A stretch of DNA of 64,000 nucleotides from Gammaproteobacteria bacterium (GCA_016707425.1 JADJHU010000015.1:964895-1028894); one strand, 5' to 3'; positions 1-8,350 are shown, numbered from the stretch's first letter. Notes: generated by a model not told the origin, from the letters alone. Numbers and translations: made by a program.

Positions 1-2
1 CG

Positions 3-287
3 CCACGTCTGAGCGTTCACCGCACGCCGCGCCATATCTATGCGCAGGTTTTCGATGCGGGTGGCGGCCAGGTGCTTGCCGCTGCGTCGACGCTGCAGGA
101 GGCGGTGCGCCAGGGCCTGGCGACGACGGGCAACGTCGAGGCGGCGAAGGCCGTCGGGCGGGCGATTGCGGAACGCGCAAAGGCCGCCGGCATCAGCCGG
201 GTGGCCTTCGACCGCTCGGGTTTCCAGTATCACGGCCGTGTGAAGGCCCTCGCTGAGGCCGCGCGTGAAGCCGGGCTCGAGTTCTGA
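3..287 (+). CDS. rplR: 50S ribosomal protein L18 (5' partial)
   Basis: C-terminal 94 residues of ribosomal protein L18, which binds 5S rRNA in the large-subunit central protuberance. The open frame enters from the left edge without a start and begins RLSVHRTPRHIYAQV, the conserved core of L18, then runs to TGA at 285-287. The ending with FDRSGFQYHGRVKALAEAARE is typical of bacterial L18. rpsE follows after 14 bp, the usual spc-operon order. Only the N-terminus, outside the window, is missing. Confidence 0.95.
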   Translation, partial: PRLSVHRTPRHIYAQVFDAGGGQVLAAASTLQEAVRQGLATTGNVEAAKAVGRAIAERAKAAGISRVAFDRSGFQYHGRVKALAEAAREAGLEF

Positions 288-301
288 GGCAGGAACTGAA
301 T

Positions 302-811
302 ATGGCTAGAGTCGAGAAGAATCAGGCGGGCGACGAGTATCTCGAGAAGCTCGTGGCCGTCAATCGCACCGCGAAGGTCGTGAAGGGCGGCCGACAGTTC
401 GGGTTCACCGCGCTCACGGTCGTCGGCGACGGCGCGGGGCGCGTGGGCTTCGGCTTCGGGAAGGCACGTGAGGTGCCGGTTGCGATCTCCAAGGCGATGG
501 CCCAGGCACGCAAGAACATGGTCAACGTCGCCCTGCGCAACGACACCCTGCACTACGCAGTGAAGGGGGCGCACGGAGCGACGCGCGTGTACATGCAGCC
601 CGCTTCCGACGGCACGGGCGTGATCGCCGGGGGCGGGATGCGTGCGGTCCTCGAGTGTGCCGGCGTGCGCAATGTGCTGGCGAAGAGCTACGGCTCGCGC
701 AATCCGATCAACGTCGTGCGCGCAACGGTCGATGCGCTTGCCCGGATCCGCGCACCCGAGGAGATTGCGGCCAAGCGCGGCAAGACCCTCGATGAACTGC
801 TTGGAGCCTGA
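302..811 (+). CDS. rpsE: 30S ribosomal protein S5
   Basis: S5, 169 residues, a small-subunit protein involved in decoding accuracy and mRNA unwinding. The N-terminal double-stranded-RNA-binding-like domain (KGGRQFGFTALTVVGDGAGRVGFG, in two parts) and the C-terminal half with GIRNVLAKSYGSRNPINVVRAT-like sequence are both present. The ATG at 302 lies just after the rplR stop. It is cotranscribed with rpmD, which starts 3 bp after its stop. Length matches the family. Confidence 0.97.
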   Translation: MARVEKNQAGDEYLEKLVAVNRTAKVVKGGRQFGFTALTVVGDGAGRVGFGFGKAREVPVAISKAMAQARKNMVNVALRNDTLHYAVKGAHGATRVYMQPASDGTGVIAGGGMRAVLECAGVRNVLAKSYGSRNPINVVRATVDALARIRAPEEIAAKRGKTLDELLGA

Positions 812-814
812 GCC

Positions 815-1003
815 ATGGCCCAGACCAGCAAGCTCAAGGTGACGCTCGTGAAGAGCCTCGCCGGACAGCTCGGGAACATCCGCTCTTCGGTGCGCGGCCT
901 CGGCCTGCGCCGCTGTCACCAGAGCATCGAGGTCGTGGATACGCCGGAGAACCGCGGGATGATCCGCGCCGCGGTGCATCTCCTGAAGGTCGAGAGAAGC
1001 TGA
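815..1003 (+). CDS. rpmD: 50S ribosomal protein L30
   Basis: L30, 62 residues. Its core reads LKVTLVKSLAGQLGNIRSSV, followed by GLRRCHQSIEVVDTPENRGMI, the typical L30 signature in two blocks. It lies between rpsE and rplO as in all canonical spc operons. The start at 815 is three bases after the rpsE TGA, which implies translational coupling. The length is normal for a bacterial L30. Confidence 0.96.
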   Translation: MAQTSKLKVTLVKSLAGQLGNIRSSVRGLGLRRCHQSIEVVDTPENRGMIRAAVHLLKVERS

Positions 1004-1031
1004 CAGTGCACAGCGGGAAGCGAGCGAACCG

Positions 1032-1466
1032 ATGCGTCTGAATACACTCAAACCGGCTCCGGGTTCCCGGCGTCCGCGGCTGCGCGTGGGGCGGGGCGCC
1101 TCCGCTGGCCAGGGGAAGACCTGCGGCCGTGGCGTCAAGGGGCAGCGCGCGCGCAAGGGCGGCTATCACAAGGTGGGTTTCGAGGGCGGCCAGATGCCGC
1201 TGCAGCGGCGCCTGCCCAAGGTCGGCTTCCGTTCAGCCCTGAAGTCGACGCGTGCCGAGGTGCGCCTCGACGAGCTCGCCAGGGTCGACGCCGCGGTCAT
1301 CGATCTCGCCGCGCTCAAGCAGGCGAACATCGTTCCGGCGGGTACCGAGCGCGCAAAGGTCGTGCTCTCGGGGACGATCGCCCGTGCGGTGACGCTCAGG
1401 GGCGTGTCGGCGACCCGTGGCGCGCGCGCGGCGATCGAGGCCGCGGGCGGCACGGTCGAGACCTGA
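1032..1466 (+). CDS. rplO: 50S ribosomal protein L15
   Basis: L15, 144 residues, a late-assembly large-subunit protein. Begins MRLNTLKPAPGSRRPRLRVG and carries the Gly/Arg-rich N-terminal extension (GRGASAGQGKTCGRGVKGQ, KGGYHKVGFEGGQMPL) that threads through 23S rRNA. It sits between rpmD and secY as expected. Nothing unusual in length or sequence. Confidence 0.97.
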   Translation: MRLNTLKPAPGSRRPRLRVGRGASAGQGKTCGRGVKGQRARKGGYHKVGFEGGQMPLQRRLPKVGFRSALKSTRAEVRLDELARVDAAVIDLAALKQANIVPAGTERAKVVLSGTIARAVTLRGVSATRGARAAIEAAGGTVET

Positions 1467-1509
1467 ACGGCACCGACGGCAGACAGGACGGAGATCACGG
1501 GGACGGTTC

Positions 1510-2865
1510 TTGGCCAACGCAGCATTCAATCCGGGGGTCAGTCTGGGAGATGCGGCTCGCTTCGGCGAGATCCGCAGTCGACTGCTGTTCCTGATCGGGG
1601 CGCTGGTGGTCTACCGCATCGGCACGTTCATTCCCGTGCCCGGCATCAACCCGGCCAGGGTCGCGGACTTCTTCCGCGATCAGTCCAACACCATTCTCGG
1701 CATCGTCAACATGTTCTCCGGCGGCGCGCTCTCGCGGCTGTCGATCTTTGCGATGGGCGTGATGCCCTACATTTCGGCCTCGATCATCATCCAGATGATG
1801 TCGATGGTCGTGCCCCAGCTCGAGGAGTACCGCAAGGAAGGCGAGTCCGGCCGGCGCAAGCTCACGCAGCTCACGCGCTATCTCACCGTGATGCTTGCGG
1901 CCTTCCAGGGTCTGGGTGCGGCCGTGGCGCTGCAGAATGGCGGCATGGTGATCGTCCCCGGCTGGCAGTTCCTGTTTACCGCCACCGTCACCATGGTGAC
2001 GGGAGCCATGTTCCTGATGTGGCTGGGCGAGCAGATCACCGAGCGCGGAATCGGCAACGGCATCTCGATGCTGATCCTCTCGGGCATCGTCGCCGGGCTC
2101 CCCGGCGCGGTCGGCAACACCGTTGGCTCGGTCAATACCGGCGAGATGAGCGGTCCGTTCGCGCTCCTGCTGATCATCATCGTGCTCGGCGTCACCGCGT
2201 TCGTCGTGTTTGTCGAGCGGGCTCAGCGGCGCATCGCCGTGAATTACGCGAAGCGGCAGGTCGGAAGGCGCATGATGATGGGCCAGCAGTCGCACCTGCC
2301 CTTCAAGCTCAACATGTCCGGTGTCATTCCGCCGATTTTCGCCTCGAGTCTGCTGCTGTTCCCGGCGACCATCGCCAGCTTCTTCGGCGCGAACAACGAG
2401 ACGGGTGTGGGCGTGTTTCTGCAGAACGTAGCCGCGGCGCTCGGCTACGGCCAGCCCCTGCACCTGGTGATCTATGCGCTGCTGATCATGGGCTTCTGCT
2501 TCTTCTACACCGCCCTGGTTTTCAATGCGCGGGATACGGCGGACAACCTCAAGAAGTCCGGCGCCTTCATCCAGGGCATCCGCCCGGGCCAGCAGACCGC
2601 CGAGTATATCGACAGGGTCCTGACGCGACTGACGCTCTGGGGTGCGGTCTACGTCACGGGCGTGTGCCTGCTGCCGGAGATCCTGATCTCGTCTCAGGGC
2701 GTGCCCTTCCAGTTCGGAGGCACATCGCTTCTGATCGTGGTGGTGGTGGTCATGGACTTCATGGCGCAGATGCAGGCGCACCTCATGTCCCACCATTATC
2801 CTGGGCTGCTGAAGAAGGCGAACCTGCTCGGCTACGGCCGCGGCGGACCGGCTGCACGCGGCTGA
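1510..2865 (+). CDS. secY: SecY protein translocase channel subunit
   Basis: Central pore-forming subunit of the SecYEG translocon in the inner membrane. From the proposed start it has 451 residues (E. coli 443) and ten hydrophobic helices. Signatures include PGINPARVADFF, GIVNMFSGGALSRLSIFAMG and IGNGISMLILSGIVAGLP. The same frame is open back to 1417 inside rplO, but homology starts at ANAAFNPG, so the TTG at 1510 is chosen, preceded by a GGGGAC Shine-Dalgarno-like stretch at 1499-1504. A rare TTG start fits moderate expression inside a ribosomal operon. Confidence 0.96.
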   Translation: MANAAFNPGVSLGDAARFGEIRSRLLFLIGALVVYRIGTFIPVPGINPARVADFFRDQSNTILGIVNMFSGGALSRLSIFAMGVMPYISASIIIQMMSMVVPQLEEYRKEGESGRRKLTQLTRYLTVMLAAFQGLGAAVALQNGGMVIVPGWQFLFTATVTMVTGAMFLMWLGEQITERGIGNGISMLILSGIVAGLPGAVGNTVGSVNTGEMSGPFALLLIIIVLGVTAFVVFVERAQRRIAVNYAKRQVGRRMMMGQQSHLPFKLNMSGVIPPIFASSLLLFPATIASFFGANNETGVGVFLQNVAAALGYGQPLHLVIYALLIMGFCFFYTALVFNARDTADNLKKSGAFIQGIRPGQQTAEYIDRVLTRLTLWGAVYVTGVCLLPEILISSQGVPFQFGGTSLLIVVVVVMDFMAQMQAHLMSHHYPGLLKKANLLGYGRGGPAARG

Positions 2866-2884
2866 GGTTCCTGGAGAGATTCAG

Positions 2885-3001
2885 ATGAAAGTACGGCCAT
2901 CGGTCAAGAAGATGTGCAAGAACTGCAAGATCGTGCGGCGCAGGCGCGTCGTCTACGTCATTTGCTCGTCCGACGCGCGTCACAAACAGCGACAGGGTTA
3001 A
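2885..3001 (+). CDS. rpmJ: 50S ribosomal protein L36
   Basis: L36, 38 residues, starting MKVRPSVKKMCKNCKIVRRR and ending ARHKQRQG. Cys11, Cys14, Cys27 and His33 are all present, so this is the zinc-binding (C+) form. It sits between secY and rpsM as in other gammaproteobacteria, 19 bp after secY and 3 bp before rpsM. The TAA stop is at 2999-3001. Confidence 0.96.
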   Translation: MKVRPSVKKMCKNCKIVRRRRVVYVICSSDARHKQRQG

Positions 3002-3004
3002 GTC

Positions 3005-3385
3005 ATGGCACGCATAGCCGGTATCAACATTCCGATGAACAAGCACGTGTGGGTGGGGCTCACACATATCTATGGCGTGGGCAGGAACCGTGCACGGGCA
3101 GCCTGTGTGGCCGCCCGGGTCGACCCCACGACCAAGGTCAAGGATCTGACAGAGGCGGAGATCACCGCGATCCGCTCGCAGATCGCGAAGTTTGCCGTCG
3201 AGGGCGATCTGCGTCGCGAGGTGTCGATGAACATCAAGCGGCTGATGGATCTGGGCTGCTATCGCGGCGTGCGCCATCGCCGGGGGCTGCCTCTGCGCGG
3301 ACAGCGCACGCGCACCAATGCGCGCACCCGCAAGGGTCCGCGCAAGCAGGCGGTGAAGCTGAACGCTCCGCCCGGCAAGGCTTGA
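3005..3385 (+). CDS. rpsM: 30S ribosomal protein S13
   Basis: S13, 126 residues, in the 30S head where it contacts P-site tRNA and forms bridges to the 50S. Begins MARIAGINIPMNKHVWVGLT and ends in the basic tail (RTNARTRKGPRK) that reaches the P site. First gene of the alpha block (rpsM-rpsK-rpsD-rpoA-rplQ). It is a few residues longer than the E. coli protein at the C-terminus (QAVKLNAPPGKA). Confidence 0.97.
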   Translation: MARIAGINIPMNKHVWVGLTHIYGVGRNRARAACVAARVDPTTKVKDLTEAEITAIRSQIAKFAVEGDLRREVSMNIKRLMDLGCYRGVRHRRGLPLRGQRTRTNARTRKGPRKQAVKLNAPPGKA

Positions 3386-3432
3386 GCGCGCTGACGACGG
3401 GCAGCGGATAGCTCCGGAGGAAAGAGACACAG

Positions 3433-3843
3433 ATGGCTGAACAGAAGCAGGGCGCCGCCGCGGGCGGCGCCAAGAAGCCGAAGAAGGCGCGCAAGAACGT
3501 GCTCGATGCGATCGCGCACATCCACGCTTCCTTCAACAATACGATCATCACGATCACCGACCGGCAGGGCAATACGCTTTCCTGGGCGACCTCGGGCGGC
3601 TGCGGCTTTCGCGGATCGCGCAAGAGCACGCCCTTTGCCGCACAGGTGGCGGCGGAGAAGGCGGGCACGGCGGCCCAGGAGCATGGGGTCCGCAACGTCG
3701 AGGTGCGCGTGGGCGGTCCGGGGCCGGGTCGCGAATCCGCCGTGCGGGCCCTGAATGCCTGCGGCCTGAAGATCACCAGCATTTCGGACGTGACGCCGAT
3801 TCCTCACAACGGCTGTCGTCCGCCGAAGAAGCGGCGCGTTTGA
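3433..3843 (+). CDS. rpsK: 30S ribosomal protein S11
   Basis: S11, 136 residues, on the 30S platform next to the mRNA exit. It shows the conserved segments AHIHASFNNTIITITDRQGN and GCGFRGSRKSTPFAAQVAAE. An Ala/Gly/Lys-rich N-terminal extension (residues 3-20) precedes the core. A good Shine-Dalgarno (GGAGGAAAG, about 3416-3424) precedes ATG 3433. It is part of the alpha operon. Confidence 0.97.
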   Translation: MAEQKQGAAAGGAKKPKKARKNVLDAIAHIHASFNNTIITITDRQGNTLSWATSGGCGFRGSRKSTPFAAQVAAEKAGTAAQEHGVRNVEVRVGGPGPGRESAVRALNACGLKITSISDVTPIPHNGCRPPKKRRV

Positions 3844-3863
3844 GGCGCCGGAGGATTCCATAG

Positions 3864-4487
3864 ATGGCGCGTTATATCGGTCCCACGTGCAAGCTCGCTC
3901 GCCGCGAGGGCACGGATCTGTTCCTCAAGAGCGGTGTCAAGGCTCTCGAGAGCAAGTGCAAGTTCACCGTGCCGCCCGGAGGCGTCAAGGGCGAGCGCCG
4001 TCAGAGGCTCTCCGACTACGGTGTGCAGCTGCGCGAGAAGCAGAAGCTGCGGCGCATGTACGGCGTGCTCGAGCGCCAGTTCGGCAACTATTACCACGAG
4101 GCCACGCGGCGTGCGGGCTCGACCGGCGAGAACCTGCTGAAGCTGCTCGAGTGCCGGCTCGACAATGTCGTCTACCGCATGGGATTTGCGGCGACGCGCG
4201 CCGAGGCCCGTCAGCTGGTAAACCACAAGGCGATCACCGTGAACGAGAAGCCGGTGACGATCCCGTCCTACCAGCTCAAGGCCGGTGATGTCGTGCAGGT
4301 GCGCGAGAAGGCCCGCAAGCAGCTGCGCATCCAGAGCGCGATGTCGATCAGCACCCAGGTCGGCCTGCCCGAGTGGGTCGAGGTCAACGACAAGGAGATG
4401 CGCGGCGTCTTCAGGCAGATCCCGTCCCGTGAGGATGTCCTGCCCGATATCAACGAGAATCTGGTCGTCGAGCTGTATTCGAAGTAA
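3864..4487 (+). CDS. rpsD: 30S ribosomal protein S4
   Basis: S4, 207 residues, a primary 16S rRNA binder and, in enterics, the autoregulator of the alpha operon. It starts MARYIGPTCKLARREGTDLF, has the S4 RNA-binding domain (CRLDNVVYRMGFAATRAEAR, residues about 97-117) and ends NENLVVELYSK. Only Cys9 and Cys32 remain near the N-terminus, as in E. coli, so no zinc knuckle is expected. No obvious pseudoknot for S4 autoregulation was recognised upstream of rpsM. Confidence 0.97.
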   Translation: MARYIGPTCKLARREGTDLFLKSGVKALESKCKFTVPPGGVKGERRQRLSDYGVQLREKQKLRRMYGVLERQFGNYYHEATRRAGSTGENLLKLLECRLDNVVYRMGFAATRAEARQLVNHKAITVNEKPVTIPSYQLKAGDVVQVREKARKQLRIQSAMSISTQVGLPEWVEVNDKEMRGVFRQIPSREDVLPDINENLVVELYSK

Positions 4488-4533
4488 TGAAGCTGCAGGC
4501 TGTGAGCCGCGAGCTCTCGTGGAGCCAAATCGT

Positions 4534-5538
4534 ATGCAAGGATCAGTGACCGAATTCCTCAAGCCCCGCCTCGTGAAGGTCCAGCCTCTCGCGCCGCGCC
4601 AGGCGCGCGTGGTGATTGAACCGTTCGAGCGAGGCTTCGGCCACACGCTCGGCAATGCCCTTCGCCGCGTGCTGCTGTCTTCCATGCCCGGCAGTGCCAT
4701 CACTGAGGCCGAGATCGCCGGCGTGCTGCATGAGTACACCAGCATCGAGGGCGTCCAGGAGGACGTGGTGGACATCCTGCTCAACCTCAAGCAGGTGGCG
4801 ATCCGCATGCACAGCCGCGACAGTGCCGAGCTGCGCCTGCACAAGAAAGGCCCTGGCCCGGTCAAGGCCGGCGACATCCAGATGGATCATGACGTCGAGG
4901 TGGTCAATCCGGAGCTCGTGATCGCAAACCTCACGAAGGCCGGCGAGCTGTCGATGGTGCTGCGTATCGAGCGTGGCCGCGGCTACCGTCCTGCAGCGCA
5001 GAGGGCAGTCTTCGAGGAGCAGAGCCGCCCGATCGGGCGTCTGCAGCTCGATGCTTCCTTCTCGCCCGTGCGCCGCGTCACCTACGCCGTGGACGCCGCC
5101 CGCGTCGAGCAGCGCACCGATCTCGACAAGCTGGTGCTCGAGATCGAGACCAACGGCACGATCGATGCCGAGGAGGCAATCCGGCGGGCAGGCTCGATTC
5201 TCAAGGACCAGCTCTCGGTCTTCGTCGATCTGCAGGGCGAGGACGAAGCGGTTTCCAAGGTCGCCGAGATGCAGTTCGATCCGCTGCTGCTGCGGCCGGT
5301 CGATGAGCTCGAACTCACCGTGCGCAGCGCCAACTGCCTCAAGGCCGAGAACATCCACTACATCGGCGACCTCGTGCAGCGCACGGAGGTGGAACTCCTG
5401 CGCACACCGAACCTCGGCAAGAAATCGCTCACGGAAATCAAGGAAGTGCTGCAGAGCCACGGCCTGATGCTCGGCATGCGGCTCGACGGCTGGCCGCCCG
5501 CCGGGCTGAGGCACGACGAAGACCGCGGCACGCTCTGA
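4534..5538 (+). CDS. rpoA: RNA polymerase alpha subunit
   Basis: Alpha subunit, 334 residues (E. coli 329). It nucleates core-enzyme assembly through its N-terminal domain and binds UP elements and activators through its C-terminal domain. The NTD includes FERGFGHTLGNALRRVLLSS (residues about 30-49). The CTD includes RSANCLKAENIHYIGDLV and TPNLGKKSLTEIKEVL. The frame is open upstream into rpsD, but homology begins at MQGSVTEFLKPRLVKV, so ATG 4534 is chosen, 46 bp after rpsD. Confidence 0.97.
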   Translation: MQGSVTEFLKPRLVKVQPLAPRQARVVIEPFERGFGHTLGNALRRVLLSSMPGSAITEAEIAGVLHEYTSIEGVQEDVVDILLNLKQVAIRMHSRDSAELRLHKKGPGPVKAGDIQMDHDVEVVNPELVIANLTKAGELSMVLRIERGRGYRPAAQRAVFEEQSRPIGRLQLDASFSPVRRVTYAVDAARVEQRTDLDKLVLEIETNGTIDAEEAIRRAGSILKDQLSVFVDLQGEDEAVSKVAEMQFDPLLLRPVDELELTVRSANCLKAENIHYIGDLVQRTEVELLRTPNLGKKSLTEIKEVLQSHGLMLGMRLDGWPPAGLRHDEDRGTL

Positions 5539-5551
5539 GGCGGGGGATTCC

Positions 5552-5971
5552 ATGCGTCATCGACTTTCCGGACGGCAGCTGTCGCGCAACAGTCCGCACC
5601 GGCATGCGCTTCTGCGCAATATGAGTGTGTCGCTGCTGCGGCACGAGACGATCCGTACCACGGTGCCCAAGGCCAAGGAGCTGCGCCGCGTGGTCGAGCC
5701 GCTGATCACGCTCGCCAAGACCGACTCGGAGGCGCATCGTCGCCTCGCATTCGCGCGCCTGCGCGACGTCAGCGTCGTGGAGAAGCTCTTCACTGACCTG
5801 GGTCCCCGCTTCCGCGCACGCCCGGGTGGCTATACACGCATCCTGCGCATGATGCCGCGAGCGGGCGATTCGGCGCCCATGGCGCTCATGCAGCTCGTGG
5901 AGGGGCCCGCCGAGACACCCGCTTCCGCAGCAGCGGAGCCTGGCAAGCTGAAGCGCCGGAAGGCTGCCTGA
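5552..5971 (+). CDS. rplQ: 50S ribosomal protein L17
   Basis: L17, 139 residues, near the exit tunnel. It begins MRHRLSGRQLSRNSPHRHAL, the family signature, and includes LRNMSVSLLRHETIRTTVPK. A GGCGGGGGATTCC stretch precedes ATG 5552. Last gene of the alpha operon; the next gene (mscL) lies 124 bp away. The last 25 residues are Ala/Pro-rich with a basic tail, a common lineage-specific extension. Confidence 0.97.
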   Translation: MRHRLSGRQLSRNSPHRHALLRNMSVSLLRHETIRTTVPKAKELRRVVEPLITLAKTDSEAHRRLAFARLRDVSVVEKLFTDLGPRFRARPGGYTRILRMMPRAGDSAPMALMQLVEGPAETPASAAAEPGKLKRRKAA

Positions 5972-6095
5972 GGCGAAAGCCTGCAGACCGCGCAATAGGG
6001 CGACAGGGAGAGGCCGGGTGCCGCGGTGGCGATCCGGCTTCTCTGTCTTTGCGGTAGACTGATCGCGAGCGCCACAGCTTCGGGGGGATGCTGCG

Positions 6096-6494
6096 ATGAG
6101 TCTCGCTTCCGAGTTCAAGGAATTCGCGATCAAGGGCAACGCCATCGACCTCGCGGTCGGTGTCGTCATCGGTGCCGCGTTCGGGAAGATCGTGACGTCG
6201 CTCGTCAACGATATCGTCATGCCGCCGATCGGTCTCGCCATCAGCGGCGTGAACTTCAAGGACCTGGCCGTGCAGATCGGAACCGATCCCGCAGGAGCGC
6301 CTGTGCTGTTCAGGTACGGCGCGTTCATTCAGACGGTTTTCGAGTTCGCGATCATTGCCTTCGCGCTTTTCCTCGTGATCAAGGGCATCAATCGCCTGAA
6401 GAGGCCGCCCGAGCCCCACGCGATACCAGTTCCTCTGCCGACGAAGTCGGAATCGCTGCTTCAGGAGATCCGCGACCTGCTGGCCAGGCGCTGA
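6096..6494 (+). CDS. mscL: Large-conductance mechanosensitive channel MscL
   Basis: Stretch-activated inner-membrane pore that releases osmolytes on hypo-osmotic shock. It has 132 residues with two transmembrane helices: TM1 NAIDLAVGVVIGAAFGKIVT (about 15-34) and TM2 AFIQTVFEFAIIAFALFLVI (about 72-91). The N-terminal amphipathic helix (SLASEFKEFAIKG) and the charged C-terminal helix (LLQEIRDLLARR) are present. Its last 107 bp are overlapped tail-to-tail by pepQ. Start ATG follows GGGGGATGCTGCG. Confidence 0.97.
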   Translation: MSLASEFKEFAIKGNAIDLAVGVVIGAAFGKIVTSLVNDIVMPPIGLAISGVNFKDLAVQIGTDPAGAPVLFRYGAFIQTVFEFAIIAFALFLVIKGINRLKRPPEPHAIPVPLPTKSESLLQEIRDLLARR

Positions 6495-7839
6495 GCGCCG
6501 GGGCAGCGGCTGCGCGGAATGCATCGCGCGTGAGGTTCTCGTGGCCAGTCCGGGTCACGACGAGATCGTCTTCGATGCGGATGCCGCCGAAGCGGCGCAG
6601 GGCCTCGACGCGCGACCAGTTGATGTGCCTGCCGAATGGCGGGTTGCGGGCCGCGGCGAGGAGTTCGTCGATGAAATAGATCCCGGGCTCCACGGTCACG
6701 ACCCACTCCTCCTCCAGAACCCGGGTGAGCCGCAGATGCGGGTGACCGGGAGGGCGCTCGATCTCGCCACCCTCGGGGCTGAGCATCGTTCCGCCCACAT
6801 CGTGGACCTGCAGGCCGAGCAGGTGTCCGACGCCATGCGGAAAGAAGACCGTCGAGAGGCCGCTTTCCAGTGCTTCTTCACTGTGTGAGCGAATGATGCC
6901 GGCATCCCGGAGGAGCTCCGCGATCAGCCGGTGAGCCAGGAGATGCAGCGCGCGCCAGTCGAGCCCGGGCCGCACGTGTGTGCAGAGACGCTGCTGGAGC
7001 GTGTCCATCGCGGCGATCAGGGCCGTGAAATCCGGGTCCCGGGCGCAATGGGTGCGCGTGACGTCGGTGGCGAGACCGGAAAATTCGGTCCCCGCGTCGA
7101 TGAGCAGCGAGTGATGCCCGGCCGGCGGGGTGCGGGCGAGCATCTGGTAATGGAGGGCGGCACCGTTTTCGTTCAAGGCGACGATGGGATTGTACGGCAG
7201 CTCCTGTTCACGCAGGCCGCAGGCGGCGAGAAAGGCGAGCTCGATCGCGAACTCTGAACCGCCGGACCGGAAGGCGTGCGCGGCGGCGAGGTGCGCATGG
7301 GCAGCCCCCCGGCTGCCACGACGGAGGCATTCGATCTGCCAGGGCGTCTTGCGTGCGCGGGCGAAATGGAGCCGGGCGATCAGGCGCGCAGGGTTGATCG
7401 CTGCGAGCCCAAAGCCCGAAAGTTCCGGGAACGGCTCGCCGATGAATGCGGTGCGGGCGAGGCTGGCCGGGAGTGCGCGCCGCGCGGCCGCGCGGTCTCC
7501 GGCGAGGCGCAGCTCGAAGTGCGACGTCCAGTCCTCCTCGGGAGGGTCGGCTGCCTTGTTCCAGAAGCCCGGAGGCTGGTGAAAGACGAGCACGGCGGGT
7601 GCCCCGGGCTCGAGGTACAGGAAGCAGTCCGGCGCATCCACGAGCGGCACCCAGAGCTTGAATGCAGCCTGTGCCCTGAATGGATAGGTCTGATCGTCCT
7701 GAAACAGGGTCGGTGCGGTGCCTGAGTGCAGGAGCAGTGCGTCGTACCCGCAGGCGCGGAGTGCGGCACCGGTCTGGCGCATCATCTCGGTAAAATGACG
7801 GTCGTAAAGCTGTGCGGACTCATCGCGGGACGGATGCAT
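6388..7839 (-). CDS. pepQ: Xaa-Pro dipeptidase PepQ
   Basis: Cytosolic metallopeptidase (M24B) that hydrolyses Xaa-Pro dipeptides. All five M24 metal ligand motifs are visible: LIDAGTEFSGLATDVTRTH (two Asp), HGVGHLLGLQVHD (His), EPGIY (Glu) and GGIRIEDD (Glu). The N-terminus (SAQLYDRHFTEM, then DDQTYPF) matches PepQ rather than PepP. ATG 7839 is chosen because GGAG lies 9 nt upstream and it aligns with E. coli PepQ; the frame is open to 7932. After the family's normal end (ENLTRDAFRA) about 41 extra residues run antisense into mscL, probably from loss of the ancestral stop. 483 residues in all. Confidence 0.9.
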   Translation of the reverse strand: MHPSRDESAQLYDRHFTEMMRQTGAALRACGYDALLLHSGTAPTLFQDDQTYPFRAQAAFKLWVPLVDAPDCFLYLEPGAPAVLVFHQPPGFWNKAADPPEEDWTSHFELRLAGDRAAARRALPASLARTAFIGEPFPELSGFGLAAINPARLIARLHFARARKTPWQIECLRRGSRGAAHAHLAAAHAFRSGGSEFAIELAFLAACGLREQELPYNPIVALNENGAALHYQMLARTPPAGHHSLLIDAGTEFSGLATDVTRTHCARDPDFTALIAAMDTLQQRLCTHVRPGLDWRALHLLAHRLIAELLRDAGIIRSHSEEALESGLSTVFFPHGVGHLLGLQVHDVGGTMLSPEGGEIERPPGHPHLRLTRVLEEEWVVTVEPGIYFIDELLAAARNPPFGRHINWSRVEALRRFGGIRIEDDLVVTRTGHENLTRDAFRAAAAPALSAWPAGRGSPEAAIPTSSAEELVSRGARAASSGD

Positions 7840-8002
7840 GCGTTTGCGCTCCATCAGACTGCCGTGCACCTCATCGCCCGCTCCACGGGGCCGAATGCCC
7901 GGAGATGACGCAGGACTGTCGCAGATCGGCAACAGTTCAGTGTGATCTGTTTCAAATCATTGTCCGAGTCTATAGAATTCGCGCCGCGACACGGAGTCGC
8001 CG

Positions 8003-8018
8003 AACAAACTCGTTTGTT
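8003..8018. promoter_or_regulatory. Inverted repeat upstream of the lipoprotein gene
   Basis: Perfect 7-bp arms separated by TC: AACAAAC TC GTTTGTT. It lies in the 139-bp divergent gap between the open end of the pepQ frame and the lipoprotein at 8072. The size and symmetry suit a dimeric-regulator operator, but no known consensus was matched. It could also be chance in this locally AT-richer stretch. Confidence 0.35.
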
Positions 8019-8071
8019 TGCCGTACGGCATTACAGTGACTTCTTAATCCATACTTCTGGGGTATACATCA

Positions 8072-8311
8072 ATGAACGCCAAGCTCGTAGTCAGCGCCCT
8101 CGTTGCGGCGCTTGCGCTGACGGCCTGCGCCAAGCAGGAAGTTGCCAGCACCGCTCCCGCTCAGGAGGCTGCGCCTCCGGCCGCTGAGGCTCCGGCCGCT
8201 CCGGCCGCTGAGGCTGCTGCGCCGGCCGCTGACGCTGCTGCTCCGGCCGCTGAGGCTGCTGCGCCGGCCGCTGCTCCGGCTGCGCCTGAGCAGGCTCCGC
8301 AGAAGCAGTAA
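8072..8311 (+). CDS. Small Ala/Pro-rich lipoprotein
   Basis: 79 residues. Signal peptide of about 18 residues ending in the lipobox LTAC (Cys19), then a low-complexity tail made almost only of Ala, Pro, Glu, Asp and Gln. The tail contains three copies of the heptad AEAAAPA (or ADAAAPA). It is probably a lipid-anchored, extended periplasmic peptide; no catalytic domain is possible at this size. ATG 8072 follows GGGG at 8059-8062. It is monocistronic: a strong hairpin terminator follows. Function unknown; similar short Ala/Pro lipoproteins are widespread but uncharacterised. Confidence 0.75.
   Translation: MNAKLVVSALVAALALTACAKQEVASTAPAQEAAPPAAEAPAAPAAEAAAPAADAAAPAAEAAAPAAAPAAPEQAPQKQ
8207..8269 (+). 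repeat. Three 21-bp tandem repeats in the lipoprotein tail
   Basis: Units at 8207-8227, 8228-8248 and 8249-8269. Units 1 and 3 are identical; unit 2 differs at two positions (GAC for GAG, CT for CG). Each encodes Ala-(Glu/Asp)-Ala-Ala-Ala-Pro-Ala. The near identity suggests recent slippage and possible length variation between strains. Confidence 0.8.
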
Positions 8312-8350
8312 TTCCCGGGAATTACAGCTTCGCGAGTCATAGGGCTCGGG

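Noticed and set aside
5972..6095. Terminator after rplQ.
   Set aside because: Only very short hairpins and no T-run were seen; cannot be supported.
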